Below are positions 28,499 through 38,649 of a stretch of 45,396 nt of DNA, piece after piece. The stretch lies in the NCBI GenBank assembly GCA_012031925.1, contig JAAUSE010000004.1, forward strand, positions 1 through 45,396, given 5' to 3'. Below the pieces are notes generated by a model that did no database searches, was not told the origin of the DNA, and worked only from the letters and a program-made list of their open reading frames with translations. How positions within the stretch are numbered: position 1 is the stretch's first letter; every line of letters begins with the position of its first letter. This DNA is from Candidatus Altimarinota bacterium. GTDB taxonomy: Bacteria > Patescibacteriota > JACMRA01. The translations under genes were made by a program, and so were the position numbers.

Positions 28499-30406
28499 AT
28501 GAACAATACAAAAGATTTTAAACCTACTATTAAAAATATTCCACACAAACCTGGGATATATAGATATTACTCCAAAGGTAACGAAATACTCTATATTGGC
28601 AAAGCAAAAGATCTAAAAAATCGAGTTAGTTCCTATTTTCAAGAAGGGCGTCCAAAAAATCAACGATTAACTTTGATGATTTCTCAGATTGATCGAATTG
28701 AATATACTATAGTTGATTCTGAAAAAGAATCTTTAATCTTAGAAGCGAATTTGATAAATAGTTTGCAACCAAGATATAATATCCAACTCAAAGATGACAG
28801 AAGTTATGTTTACGTCAGATTTACCAACGATCCAATCCCAGGAATCTTTTTAACACGAAACAAATTTGATCCTAATAGTGAATATTTTGGACCTTACACA
28901 AAAAAATCTGGAATTTATAACACTCTTCAAACAATTCGAAATATATTTCCGTTTTGTCAAACAAAAATCCCCACCAAAAGGCCTTGCAATTACTACAGTA
29001 TCAAACAATGTGAAGGAATCTGTGGAGGTTTAGAAGATAAAAATCAATATCAACAAAAACTTAATCAAATTAAAAATGTTCTTCAAGGTCGTACTGAAGA
29101 AGTCCAAGAATATATTCTTTTTAAGATTAATCAAGCAATAAAAAATAATAATTTTGAACTAGCTAGTCTCTATAGGGATAAGCTAAAAACACTAAATGAA
29201 ACAATAGCTGATCAAAAAATTGTTTTACCTATTCCACAAGACTTAGATTTGGTAACTTTAATAATAGAAAAAGATATAGAAAATAGTATTGGTTCTGTTT
29301 TTGTTCAAAATATTAGAAGTGGTAGGATTATTAACGTTAATAACTTTTTACTTAGTGGCTCCGAAGAGAATGGTATTGAGTACAAATATCTTCAGAGGTT
29401 TTTATCAGGTTATTTTCACAAAAAAGTTGATTTTGTTGAGGTTCTCGTACAAATATTTAATAAAGAATCAGATAAATACAACAAATTTGAACTATCATCA
29501 AATAATATTAAACCCCTCAAAGACTTATTAGGTATAAAAATTAGTCAACGTAACCATCAACCAAATAACCGCACCAAAATAAAAGAATTACTTGAACTCT
29601 CCAAACAAAATGCAATTATTTATCTAGAAAGAAACCATCTTGGCCAAAGATTAACAATTTTTGAAGAGAATAACTTGTTTAAAGCAGTTATAGATATTCA
29701 AAAAAAACTCAACTTAGCCAAAATTCCAAGAAGAATTGAATGCTATGATATTTCTCATCTTTCTGGAAAATTTGTTTACGGTTCAATGGTTGTGTTTATT
29801 GACGGTAGAGCAAGTAAAAAAAACTATAAATTATTCAAAACAACAGAGAGAAACAATGATTTTGCTAATCATCAAGAAGTTCTTTATAGAAGGTTTGAAA
29901 GGTGTTTTCAATGGTTGTTAGCACACCCAGCAGAAGAAAATAATCCCTGGGAGCTTCCTGATCTGATTATTGTGGATGGTGGTAAAGGACAGCTCTCAAG
30001 CGACTTAGTAGTCATTAATAAGTACTGCAATAAATTTAAGCAAGCTAAATTAGCTTTTGACATTCAAATAGTAGCTATAGCCAAAAAAGATGAGGAAATT
30101 TTTCTACCCAACGCATCACAACCCTATATTCTTGAAGGTGAATCTCTATTTTTAGTTCAACGTATTAGAGATGAGGCTCATCGTTTTGCAATCACAAATA
30201 ACCGCAAAGCTAGACTGAAGACTGCTTCTCAATCTGAAATTGATAATATTCAAGGTGTTGGTCCTATTACCAAAACCAAACTTCTTAGCACTTTTGGTTC
30301 CAAAGAAAAAATACTTGATGCATTATATAAAAACCCACAATTAATTATTGAGTTGGTTGGAGAATCAATCTATAATAAGATAAAAAAACACTACAATATT
30401 GTTTAA
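28499..30406 (+). CDS. uvrC: Excinuclease ABC subunit C
   Basis: UvrC makes both incisions in nucleotide excision repair. The 635-residue frame is intact and full length. The N-terminal GIY-YIG nuclease is clear (KPGIYRYYSKGNEILYIGKA, catalytic Arg in KNRVSSYF, Glu in EANLINSLQPRYN). A cysteine-containing segment follows (CNYYSIKQCEGICGG), then the UVR motif binding UvrB (NNFELASLYRDKLKTLNE), the RNase H-like C-terminal nuclease (ECYDISHLSG and IVDGGKGQLS) and a terminal helix-hairpin-helix (IDNIQGVGPITKTKLL). uvrA and uvrB are not in this window. Confidence 0.98.
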   Translation: MNNTKDFKPTIKNIPHKPGIYRYYSKGNEILYIGKAKDLKNRVSSYFQEGRPKNQRLTLMISQIDRIEYTIVDSEKESLILEANLINSLQPRYNIQLKDDRSYVYVRFTNDPIPGIFLTRNKFDPNSEYFGPYTKKSGIYNTLQTIRNIFPFCQTKIPTKRPCNYYSIKQCEGICGGLEDKNQYQQKLNQIKNVLQGRTEEVQEYILFKINQAIKNNNFELASLYRDKLKTLNETIADQKIVLPIPQDLDLVTLIIEKDIENSIGSVFVQNIRSGRIINVNNFLLSGSEENGIEYKYLQRFLSGYFHKKVDFVEVLVQIFNKESDKYNKFELSSNNIKPLKDLLGIKISQRNHQPNNRTKIKELLELSKQNAIIYLERNHLGQRLTIFEENNLFKAVIDIQKKLNLAKIPRRIECYDISHLSGKFVYGSMVVFIDGRASKKNYKLFKTTERNNDFANHQEVLYRRFERCFQWLLAHPAEENNPWELPDLIIVDGGKGQLSSDLVVINKYCNKFKQAKLAFDIQIVAIAKKDEEIFLPNASQPYILEGESLFLVQRIRDEAHRFAITNNRKARLKTASQSEIDNIQGVGPITKTKLLSTFGSKEKILDALYKNPQLIIELVGESIYNKIKKHYNIV

Positions 30407-30497
30407 GAAGGATTCTTATCATACAAGGCTAAATTCTCATATCACTCAAAAGCAAATCTTCAAATATTTAAAAAAAACAAAATATAATGATCTTTAA

Positions 30498-30560
30498 TAA
30501 AAAAACTAAAAAATTTCACTATATCTTTATTTAATCAAAAAAAAACTAAAAAATTTCACT
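30498..30560. repeat. Short direct repeat after uvrC
   Basis: A run of A residues followed by CTAAAAAATTTCACT occurs twice, ending at 30520 and 30560. The surrounding 270 bases (30407-30676) hold no gene and are extremely AT-rich; a TTGACA at 30591-30596 may be part of the promoter of the next gene. Confidence 0.6.
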
Positions 30561-30676
30561 CAAATTTGTACTAATTAACAACAATACCACTTGACAAAAA
30601 CAAAAATTATTCACAAAAGCAAACAATGTAACTGATTAACTCAGTCTACAACTAAATAACTTGAGGACTAAAAAGA

Positions 30677-31102
30677 ATGAAAGGATTATTAATTGGATCT
30701 GCTGCAATTTTAGCGTTTCTTGCCTCACCAGCTCTTGCTGGAGGACAAACTGTTATTCAAGGCGCAAGTAATAGTGCAACTAATAGCAACTTAACTTTGA
30801 ATAAAATTAATGTTTATTCTGCTCCAACTCTGAACCAAAATTCTTCTGCCACCGCATTAGGATATCAAAATTCAAATGCAGAAGCAAAAGGACTTGGGTT
30901 AGGTTTTAGTAGTGCTAAGTTTGGTAAAAGTGCAGGTGTTGGTGTTGGCCTAGGTCTTGCAAGTTCTAGCAACAAGCAAGTTCAAGTTCCTGTTTCTGTT
31001 AATTCTGGGACGATCGTTGCTCCTGTCAAAACAGTCACAGTAAATACTTCTGTCATTTCCAACCACCAAAGCAATTCTAATGTTGCTGTTGTTAAGGACT
31101 AA
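30677..31102 (+). CDS. Small secreted Gly/Ser/Asn-rich protein
   Basis: A textbook signal peptide (MKGLLIGSAAILAFLASPALA, cut after ALA) leads to about 120 residues. First comes an Asn/Ser-rich part (QGASNSATNSNLTLNKINVY), then a glycine-rich part (KGLGLGFSSAKFGKSAGVG) and a Val/Thr-rich tail. There are no cysteines in the mature part. GAGGA about ten bases before the ATG is the ribosome-binding site. Its alternating Ser/Asn/Gly pattern would suit a fibre- or sheath-forming protein. The next gene encodes another secreted Asn/Ser-rich protein, so they may act together. Not recognised. Confidence 0.7.
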   Translation: MKGLLIGSAAILAFLASPALAGGQTVIQGASNSATNSNLTLNKINVYSAPTLNQNSSATALGYQNSNAEAKGLGLGFSSAKFGKSAGVGVGLGLASSSNKQVQVPVSVNSGTIVAPVKTVTVNTSVISNHQSNSNVAVVKD

Positions 31103-31172
31103 AAATCAAGTTACAACTAACTCATATATTACTTTATGAATAGTTGGCACTTGTAAGTATTCTTTCTGATAA

Positions 31173-31244
31173 CTCAGTGTTTTAATTATACTAATAGTTT
31201 AAAACACTTGAGTCAAATATTGGAGCGGTCTAATCCGCTCCAAT
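31173..31244 (+). terminator. Two hairpins after the 30677 gene
   Basis: The first hairpin (31173-31213) pairs CTCAGTGTTTTAA with TTTAAAACACTTGAG around one bulge. The second (31219-31244) is a perfect 10-bp stem ATTGGAGCGG/CCGCTCCAAT followed by a moderately T-rich stretch. They separate the two secreted-protein genes and may end transcription or let part of it through. Confidence 0.65.
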
Positions 31245-31276
31245 TCTTATAACTTTACTTTTGTAGGAGTATTTCG

Positions 31277-32134
31277 ATGAACTCAAGATCTGTTACAAGT
31301 TTGCTTTTGACTTCTATTTTTTCACTAGGAATTGGAATTGTATCTGCATCTGCAGATACTGGTCAATTAGGTGCTAATGGTGCTGATAATTCAAACAGTA
31401 CTGGCACAGTTATTAATAATAAAGGTGGTCATGTTGATGTTGATAACAATAGTGTTATTAACAATAATCAAAAGAACATCAACAACAATATTCGAAAAAA
31501 TTCGGATGATATTAATAACACATCCAACTCAGCATCCAAAGCAGGATCTCAGTCAGAATCAGGTGCCGTTTCTGGAAGTGGATCTCAAGTTGACTTCAAT
31601 GACAACTCAGAATCACACACCAAGCAATTAACCTACTTTCAACCATCTTCTCAATCAGGACCAGTTGGGATTTATCAAGTCCAAATGCAACTTCCTAATG
31701 GTGAACAATTTATAGTGGCTTGTCCCACAAAGAACACCAATTTTAATGTTGGCTCAGTTTTTGTAGGTCTCGGTTATGGTAGTTCTAGTGATAAGCTTCC
31801 CAAAGATTGTGTTAAGCTAGTGCAGCGTTCTCAACAACGCTACTCTATGTATGATGCAATGCGAGCAGCATGTCATCTAGGCCCTGGTTCTTTCCAAAGC
31901 TTCAACAAGCATTTATTTGCATCCTCAATGGCAGAAATCAAAGGCACAACTCTAGCCGATGAGCTTCGTCTTATGCGTACTGCAGATGTCAATGTTCAGA
32001 AAGTCTCAGCATTAGACACTTACAATGCTTTTTGCAAAGTTAACATGTCTGAACAAAAAGAATTTATGCCTGTTCAGCCTCCAGAACCACCTTATATACC
32101 TTCAACCCCAACTCCCACCAAAGTAAATCACTAA
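31277..32134 (+). CDS. Secreted Asn-rich protein with a conserved-looking C-terminal domain
   Basis: The signal peptide (MNSRSVTSLLLTSIFSLGIGIVSASA) precedes an Asn/Ser repeat-like region (residues 30-110: NNKGGHVDVDNN, NNNQKNINNNI, SQSESGAVSGSGSQVDF). A globular part with three cysteines follows: FIVACPTKN, LPKDCVKLV, MRAACHLGPG and a later AFCKVNM. The end is Pro/Thr-rich. GGAG lies seven bases before ATG. The N-terminal half resembles beta-helix or adhesin-like passenger sequence. No known enzyme motif. Paired with the preceding gene, likely an envelope or appendage component; this is inference. Confidence 0.7.
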   Translation: MNSRSVTSLLLTSIFSLGIGIVSASADTGQLGANGADNSNSTGTVINNKGGHVDVDNNSVINNNQKNINNNIRKNSDDINNTSNSASKAGSQSESGAVSGSGSQVDFNDNSESHTKQLTYFQPSSQSGPVGIYQVQMQLPNGEQFIVACPTKNTNFNVGSVFVGLGYGSSSDKLPKDCVKLVQRSQQRYSMYDAMRAACHLGPGSFQSFNKHLFASSMAEIKGTTLADELRLMRTADVNVQKVSALDTYNAFCKVNMSEQKEFMPVQPPEPPYIPSTPTPTKVNH

Positions 32135-32180
32135 TTTATTATTGATTTACTTACAAAGAGTTAGTAATTAAGTTTTACTA

Positions 32181-32213
32181 ATACCTATAATAAATATTAT
32201 AGGTATTTTTTTT
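32181..32213 (+). terminator. Strong terminator after the 31277 gene
   Basis: ATACCTATAAT / ATTATAGGTAT, an 11-bp perfect stem with loop AAAT and nine T. Confidence 0.9.
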
Positions 32214-32338
32214 ATTTAAGTTAAACTTTGAACTCAATAATTTCAAAAAATATCTCCAAAATGAATATTATTGACAGTATTTCAATTTTTTTTTATTTTA
32301 AAATTAACTAAATTAGTTAATTTTTTGAGGTAAAAAAA

Positions 32339-32575
32339 ATGAGACCTAACATCACTAACCAATCAAAAGAAAATAACAATCAAGTTAATTCACTTCCTGG
32401 TTTTAAATACATTTACTTACAAAGTGGTACAAAACTACCACAAGAGATAGATGGGATTATTTGTTCAGATTTTTTTGAAGACGGCTCGTCCTCTGTATTA
32501 TGTTTTTCAGTAAAACATTCTGATGAGCAAATCCTTGATATTTTAAGCATTAAACCCTTTCCTAATAAACACTAA
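32339..32575 (+). CDS. Small hypothetical protein
   Basis: 78 residues with a GAGGT ribosome-binding site ten bases before ATG and a clear terminator 80 bases after. The sequence has a flexible Asn/Gln start, then a compact part (GFKYIYLQSGTKLPQEIDG, IICSDFFEDG, VLCFSVKHSDEQ) with two cysteines. No signal peptide or membrane span. It is its own transcription unit between a secreted-protein gene and the helicase. Not recognised. Confidence 0.6.
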   Translation: MRPNITNQSKENNNQVNSLPGFKYIYLQSGTKLPQEIDGIICSDFFEDGSSSVLCFSVKHSDEQILDILSIKPFPNKH

Positions 32576-32654
32576 ATGGTGAGGTTTTGAGTTAATTTGT
32601 TAAGAAAAGAATCTATTAACAAAAACTTAGTATGAAATAATCAGTTAAAAACAC

Positions 32655-32682
32655 TACAGACTAACCACAGTCTGTATTTTTT
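32655..32682 (+). terminator. Terminator before the helicase gene
   Basis: TACAGACT / AGTCTGTA perfect 8-bp stem, loop AACCAC, followed by six T. Confidence 0.85.
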
Positions 32683-32716
32683 GGACAAAATATTTTTATT
32701 ATGTTTGGATAAAAAC

Positions 32717-35700
32717 ATGAGCAATCAGAAAGAATTTATCAAAAGATATAATAATCTCAACCCCGAACAAAAAAAAGCTGTAGATACTATTGATGGACCA
32801 GTAATGGTAGTGGCTGGACCAGGAATGGGCAAAACCGAACTTTTATCACTAAGAGTAGCTAATATTCTTAAACAAACTGATACTCCCCCTGAGTCCATAC
32901 TTTGTCTTACATTCACAGATTCAGCGGCTCAAAATATGCTTGAAAGACTCAAATCACTAATTGGTAAAGAAGCTTACAATATTGCAATTCACACATTTCA
33001 TAGCTTTGCCACAGAAATCATCAATCACAATCCTGAATTTTTCTTTGATGGTGCTAAATTCCAACCAGCTGATGATCTTCAACAGATAAAAATTCTTTCA
33101 AAAATTATTGATAATCTTCTACCTTCATCACCTCTTTCAATACCCAATAAAGATTTCAAACACAATCACATTCGAAATATCAAACAAGCAATTTCTAATA
33201 TAAAAAAAGAAGGCTTTTTAGCAACAGAATTTCAAATAATACTCCAAGAGAATGAAGAGATTTTAACTCGTCTCAACCCCATTCTAAATGAATTTTTTAA
33301 CATTAACTGGCGGTCAAATTCTGAAAAACAAAATACCTTTGATAAATTCCCTAAACTAGTGAAGACAATAAACCAAATGGATCAATTATTTCCAGAGTCC
33401 AAATTTCAATCAAGAGGAATAAAAAAAATATCAACAAACATCCTAAATAGTCTTGAAAAAATAAGTTCCCAATTAAAAACCCAACAAAAATTAGATGCTA
33501 AGCCTTTTTATGAGTTTCGAAATAACTATCTCAAAAAAAATTCTCAAGGAGAGTATGTCCTTATTGATTTGAAGAATCTAAAAAATAATTATGAATTAGC
33601 CAAAATTTACGACGATTATAAAAAAGCTCTATATAAAGAAGGCTTATTTGATTTTGATGATATGCTCATTGAGGTAAATAAAAGTCTTCAAGAAAATCCT
33701 GAACTTAGTTATAATTACAAAGAAAAATATCTATATATATTAGTTGATGAGTTTCAAGACACCAACTTATCCCAAAGCCAGCTCCTTGATAATCTAATAG
33801 ATCTTGAAGTAACTAACAACTACCCTAATATAATGGTTGTAGGAGATGATGATCAAGCAATTTACAAATTTCAAGGTGCTAATATCGAAAATATTCTGAA
33901 TTTTCAAGAAAAATACATCAACACCAAGTTTATTACCCTACATCGGAATTACAGATCCCATCAAAAAATCCTTGATCTTGCTAAGAATATAATTGAAGAC
34001 TGTCAAATTAGACTCACAGACAAAACATTTATTAATAAAGATCTCAAATCTGAGATCAACCAAAAATCATCTCCTGTACCAATAATTTATGAATCCAACA
34101 CCAGACTTCAACAATTAAATCATTTAGCTAAAACAATCCAAAATGATATTCATAATGGCGTTGATCCTACTGATATTGTTGTTCTTGTAAAAAAACATAA
34201 ACAATTTAATGATTTTATTAATATTCTTAATTATTACAAAATCCCAATCAGGTATGAAAGATCTAATAACATACTAACTCAAAAATATATTCAAGAAATC
34301 ATCATCATTCTAAAGTTTATTAATTCTATTCTTTCCAAAGACTTGCCAACTCAAGATGAGTATCTTAATCAAATATTATCTTTTGAGATGTTCAAAATTA
34401 AACCCCTTTGTCTTTACAAACTCTCTCAAAGAGCCTATCTGGATAAACTTTCTTGGTTAGATGTACTCAATATCTATAGTCAAGAAAACCACAAAGATAG
34501 CCAATACATAGGACAAATTCATCAATTTTTACTAAATCTTGCAAATGAATCTCAACACACACCAGTTGAGATTATCTTGGACAAAATTCTAGGTCTAGAG
34601 AGTGAAAACACCCCAACAGATGAACATCAAGATATTGAAGAAAATAAAGCTGAGAATATATATCAACCACTTTTTTCACTCAAAAAAATAGTACAAAACA
34701 AACCAGATTATTTAATATTTTTATCAGCTCTAAAAACTTTTATTGACTCTCTTCGTAAATACAAACCCAAACAAGTAATATTTGTTCATGATGTAATAGA
34801 TTATATAAATCTTCTTCAAGAAAATGAAATTCCAATCAATGATAATTCCCCATATAATCAAGAAGAAAAAGCTGTTCAACTGATGACAGTATTCAAATCT
34901 AAAGGTTTGGAATTTGAAAAAGTGTATATTTTAGATTGTAATAATAGTTACTGGAATTCAAAAAAAGTAAAAATTCAATTACTTTACCCAAAAACACACC
35001 ATTCACACCAGAATCTGACAATAAAGATGACTTTATTAGAGCCTTTTTTGTTGCTATAACTCGTGCTAAAAATGATCTCAAACTCTTCTCGTTTGTATTG
35101 GATGACAAAGACAAAAAGTCCAAAGAATTAGAGTTTTTGGTAGATAAAAAGACTATTAACAAAGAGTTTATAATTGTAGAAAACAAAGAAGATTTAATTA
35201 GTGAGTTACTAATATGGCTCCAAGGCGATCTTATTAGCAGAACACTAACAATCAATCAAAAAGAATGGTTAAGGCCGTTTTTTGAAACTTACAAATTATC
35301 AGCTACCAACCTATTTAATTATCTTGATGTAACCAAAGGAGGGCCTCAGTTCTTTTGGAGCGTAATATTTTAAGATTTCCACAATCCAAAAACCCTTACG
35401 CCTCATATGGTACAGCTATCCATGAAGCAATTGCAAGAAGTTATATCAATTTTATCCAAACCAATATTCTCCCATCTTCAGATTATTTGATTCAAATATT
35501 TAATGAAGTTCTTATCTCTCAAAGACTCTCAAAGGCAGATTACAAAAAAATGCTTCACAAAGGATCTGAGGCCTTACCTTTGTTTCATGAAAAAATTTTC
35601 CAATTTTATCCAAACAATATGAAAGTAGAAGTTAATTTTCGCAAGCAAAACGTTGTTATAAATAATGTACCAATAACTGGAACTATTGACCAAATGATTA

Positions 35701-36098
35701 TTGATAAAGAACAAAAACTCATCAAAGTAATTGACCTCAAAACCGGAAACTCTCAAGAAAAGTGGGATAAAGGTAATCAATACATGAAGAAAAAACTCAT
35801 AAACTACAAATTGCAATTAAATTTTTACAAGCTTTTAATTGAAAATTCCAGAGATTTTAATGGATACAAAGTGATTGAAGGCTCACTTCTATTTGTCGAA
35901 CCCAATGACAAACTTAATAACAAAATAATAGAACTATCCACTCCAATTACCAAAGAAGATACTGATAAAACTAGTGAATTAATCAAAATTGTGTATAATA
36001 AAATCCTAAATTTTGATTTTCCAGATACTAGTAAGTATGAATCGAATAGTGATGGGATTAAAGACTTTATCAAAGACATTCTTGACAAAAAGATATAA
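32717..36098 (+). CDS. UvrD/PcrA-family helicase fused to a PD-(D/E)xK nuclease (two frame breaks)
   Basis: ATG 32717 is preferred over an upstream TTG at 32681. SF1 helicase motifs: Q-motif LNPEQKKAVDTI, Walker A VAGPGMGKTELL, Ia FTDSAAQNMLERL, II VDEFQDTN, III GDDDQAIYKFQGA, IV LHRNYRSHQKIL, V VFKSKGLEFEKVYI, VI AITRAKND. The frame breaks at A7 34960-34966 and T4 35353-35356; one added base at each restores FVAITRAK and QFFLERNILRFPQ. The C-terminal domain has AIHEAIA, GTIDQMII and VIDLKTG, the RecB/AddB-type nuclease core. At about 1127 codons it resembles AddA/AdnB-like recombination helicase-nucleases, which process DNA ends for the nearby RecA. The specific subfamily is not assignable by eye. 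Confidence 0.9.
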
Positions 36099-36160
36099 AA
36101 TTAATTTCTCCAGATTTAGTTAGGGTATACTTTACATTAAGTGCTAATTTGAGTATAATT

Positions 36161-36619
36161 ATGTATAATAATTATAAAAACATGCAAGAAGTTTACACTC
36201 CAAAAATTGAAACAAAACCAAAAATTGAAATAAATATTATTGATCGATCTTTTCTAAGTGATATCAGGTTCAAAATCAAACACTTTGAAGACTTAATAAA
36301 ACCAGTCATAATTAGAGCTGATACAGACAAAAACATACCACCAAAATCAGAATATTTAGGCCAAGCGCATCTAAATGCAGTAATGAATGGTGAAGAGTTT
36401 AACTATCTATTCTATCAAGAATTAGCTAATGATGTTGGGGTTATTAATTATCTAGATTTTATTAATGAAGATAAAGCCCCTTATTATCTGAAAAAATATA
36501 CCCAGTTGAAAAAAAACCTACAACACGCTCTTGAAAAAAATTCATCCAAAGAAAAAGAAGATCTTATAAACAGTATAGAGTTAATAATTAGCAAAATAAA
36601 ATCTTTTCAATCAATTTAA
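36161..36619 (+). CDS. Hypothetical helical protein
   Basis: ATG 36161 (MYNNYKNMQEVYTPKIET) gives 152 residues; a TTG at 36149 is also in frame. The middle (FKIKHFEDLIKPVIIRAD, YLGQAHLNAVMNGEEFNYLFYQ) and the end (KKNLQHALEKNSSKEKEDLI) look mostly helical, with no membrane segment or cysteine. The gene ends five bases before the end of the convergent SDR gene. Not recognised. Confidence 0.6.
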   Translation: MYNNYKNMQEVYTPKIETKPKIEINIIDRSFLSDIRFKIKHFEDLIKPVIIRADTDKNIPPKSEYLGQAHLNAVMNGEEFNYLFYQELANDVGVINYLDFINEDKAPYYLKKYTQLKKNLQHALEKNSSKEKEDLINSIELIISKIKSFQSI

Positions 36620-36624
36620 TAGGT

Positions 36625-37446
36625 TTACTTTACCTGACTCAAAACAATTCTATCAAACATCCTATCACTCAAATACTTCCGTGCCAAAATCAATGGTCTT
36701 GCCAAATAACCAACAACATATCTAGTTCTAGGTCTATCAGATTTGATAATTTTCAAAATAGTTTTATAAACCTCCTCTGGGTTACTTCCTTTTCCATCAG
36801 ATCTATAACTTTTGTTTACTGAGTTTGCCATTGCCTTAGCCATATTTTTGTAAGGACCTTTTCCAGAATTATCTAATATAGGTTGCCCAGCTACTTTTCC
36901 AAAAGCAGTTTTAATAATTCCAGGCTCAACAATCACTACATTTATTCCAAATTGTTTCAATTCCAATCTAAGACAATCCGACCACCCTTCCATTGCATAC
37001 TTTGTTGAGTGATACCAAGCTCCAAGTGGTGTAAACATCTTGCCTCCCATAGAACTTATATTGATTATAGTTCCAGATCTTTGTTTGCGCATTATTGGCA
37101 AAACTGCTTTTGTAAGAGCAGCTACACCAAAAAGATTTACCTCAAATTGATATCTAGCGTCATTCAAATCAATATCCTCAACCGCTCCATAAAGTCCAAA
37201 TCCCGCATTGTTTACAAGAACATCGATCTTTTGGTTTTCTTTGTTGATTTGCGCAATAACCCTCTCAATACTTTTTTGATCCGTAACATCCAAAGTAACA
37301 ACTTTACCACCTTTTTTCTTCAAATCATTCATTTCCTCAACTCTTCTTGCGCCGCAATAAACTACATAACCATCATCAATCAACCTGCTAGCAGTTACTT
37401 TGCCTATTCCAGAAGAAGCTCCAGTTATTAAAATCACTTTTGACAT
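36625..37446 (-). CDS. Short-chain dehydrogenase/reductase
   Basis: A classical SDR of 273 residues: cofactor loop TGASSGIGKVTA near the N-terminus, D-V-T for the adenine pocket, NNAGFG after strand 4, catalytic Ser in INISSMGG, and Y-H-S-T-K (Tyr/Lys) near residue 143. The PG motif (VVIVEPGIIKTAF) follows. It reduces a carbonyl or oxidises an alcohol with NAD(P)(H); the substrate is unknown. Arg after the second strand (GARRVEE) suggests NADPH preference. Intact frame, single gene between convergent 36161 and codirectional topoisomerase IB. Confidence 0.93.
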   Translation of the reverse strand: MSKVILITGASSGIGKVTASRLIDDGYVVYCGARRVEEMNDLKKKGGKVVTLDVTDQKSIERVIAQINKENQKIDVLVNNAGFGLYGAVEDIDLNDARYQFEVNLFGVAALTKAVLPIMRKQRSGTIINISSMGGKMFTPLGAWYHSTKYAMEGWSDCLRLELKQFGINVVIVEPGIIKTAFGKVAGQPILDNSGKGPYKNMAKAMANSVNKSYRSDGKGSNPEEVYKTILKIIKSDRPRTRYVVGYLARPLILARKYLSDRMFDRIVLSQVK

Positions 37447-37477
37447 ATTTTTAATCTGTTAGATACAGATGAGTTCA

Positions 37478-38530
37478 CTATAATTTTTTCTTTAAGAATT
37501 GTAAAGTCCACCACTCCTCATGGCTAAGTTCCTCATTTGGTTTTTCGTTTTTGAATTCTTGAATAATTTCTGACAACTTTCCCTCTTCAAAACTTTCCAA
37601 TATCCCTGGATATATGTAGAACTTACGACAAACTGATGGAGTATTATGAAGTTTTTTTGAAGTAAATCTTATTGCTTTTAAAACAGATTGTTTTACTTCT
37701 TTTTTTGAACTCCCAGGTCCAAATTTTTCTAAGGCAATTAGAGTAAATACAGTCCCCCACCAAGTTCGAAAATCTTTTGCTGAAAATTGTCCCCCACTTA
37801 TTTCTTCAAGATAATTATTAACATCATCTGAGGTAATATCATGAATCTTTTCATGATGATCTAAAAACTGAAATAATTCATATCCCCCAAGCTCCATACA
37901 GTTTTGAATTATCTGATAAAGTTTTTTATTCCGAATCTTAATATTATTGTACTTATGACTCTTTCCAAAAAATTCAAAATTAAAAACCCCACTTTTTTTA
38001 TTCTCAACATGCACATGATTTTTCTGAATAGTAGTTAATCCATAAGAACCATTCTCCTTAGCATATTTTTCATTACCAACCCTTATCAAAGTCATATCCA
38101 AAACTCTAACAATTGCGGCCAATACTTTTTTCTTTGAAAGACCTTCACTTTTTATATCTTTATCAACTATTCTTCTAATCAAACCCAAAGTCTGGCCAAA
38201 ATCAATCATTCTTTGGTAATTTATTTCCTGCCTATACTCCCTCCATTTTGGGTGATATTGGTATTGTTTACGTTGTTTTTTATCATATCCTATAGCCTGA
38301 ATATGGCCATTTTCAAAAGTACAAACCCACACATTATCATAAGCTGGTGGGATTCTCAAATTTTTAATTCTTTTTTTAGTAGGAGTGTCCTTAACCAATT
38401 TTCCATTAGGCCAATAATAAGCAAACCCTTTACCACATTTTTTACGAAAAATACCAGGTAAAAAATCATGAACATAAATCAGACCACCCCTTTTAACAAC
38501 TTTTTTGTAATCTTTTTCAGTCTGACTCAT
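37478..38530 (-). CDS. Type IB DNA topoisomerase
   Basis: It relaxes supercoils by nicking one strand through a 3'-phosphotyrosine. From ATG 38530 it has 350 residues. The N-terminal domain includes GKGFAYYWPNGK and RIKNLRIPPAYDNVWVC. The catalytic domain has LIRVGNEKYAKENGSYGLTT (first active-site Arg region), FQFLDHH, SAKDFRTWWGT (second Arg region) and the tyrosine in TPSVCRKFYIYPG; known family members read S-Y-I-H-P there, so His is replaced by Tyr. The poxvirus/bacterial topoisomerase IB family is patchy in bacteria, suggesting acquisition by transfer. The frame is intact. Confidence 0.93.
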   Translation of the reverse strand: MSQTEKDYKKVVKRGGLIYVHDFLPGIFRKKCGKGFAYYWPNGKLVKDTPTKKRIKNLRIPPAYDNVWVCTFENGHIQAIGYDKKQRKQYQYHPKWREYRQEINYQRMIDFGQTLGLIRRIVDKDIKSEGLSKKKVLAAIVRVLDMTLIRVGNEKYAKENGSYGLTTIQKNHVHVENKKSGVFNFEFFGKSHKYNNIKIRNKKLYQIIQNCMELGGYELFQFLDHHEKIHDITSDDVNNYLEEISGGQFSAKDFRTWWGTVFTLIALEKFGPGSSKKEVKQSVLKAIRFTSKKLHNTPSVCRKFYIYPGILESFEEGKLSEIIQEFKNEKPNEELSHEEWWTLQFLKKKL

Positions 38531-38649
38531 TTTAATATGATTAATCAAAAATAATATAAACTATTTAGCACTTTTGGACAAGCAACCCATGGAGACCATT
38601 CAATACAACTTTATTGACAACAAAATCATAAAAAACTAAACTCCAAAAC

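Noticed and set aside
30498-30560. CRISPR-like repeat pair
   Set aside because: Only two copies, repeat is A/T simple sequence, no cas genes in the window.
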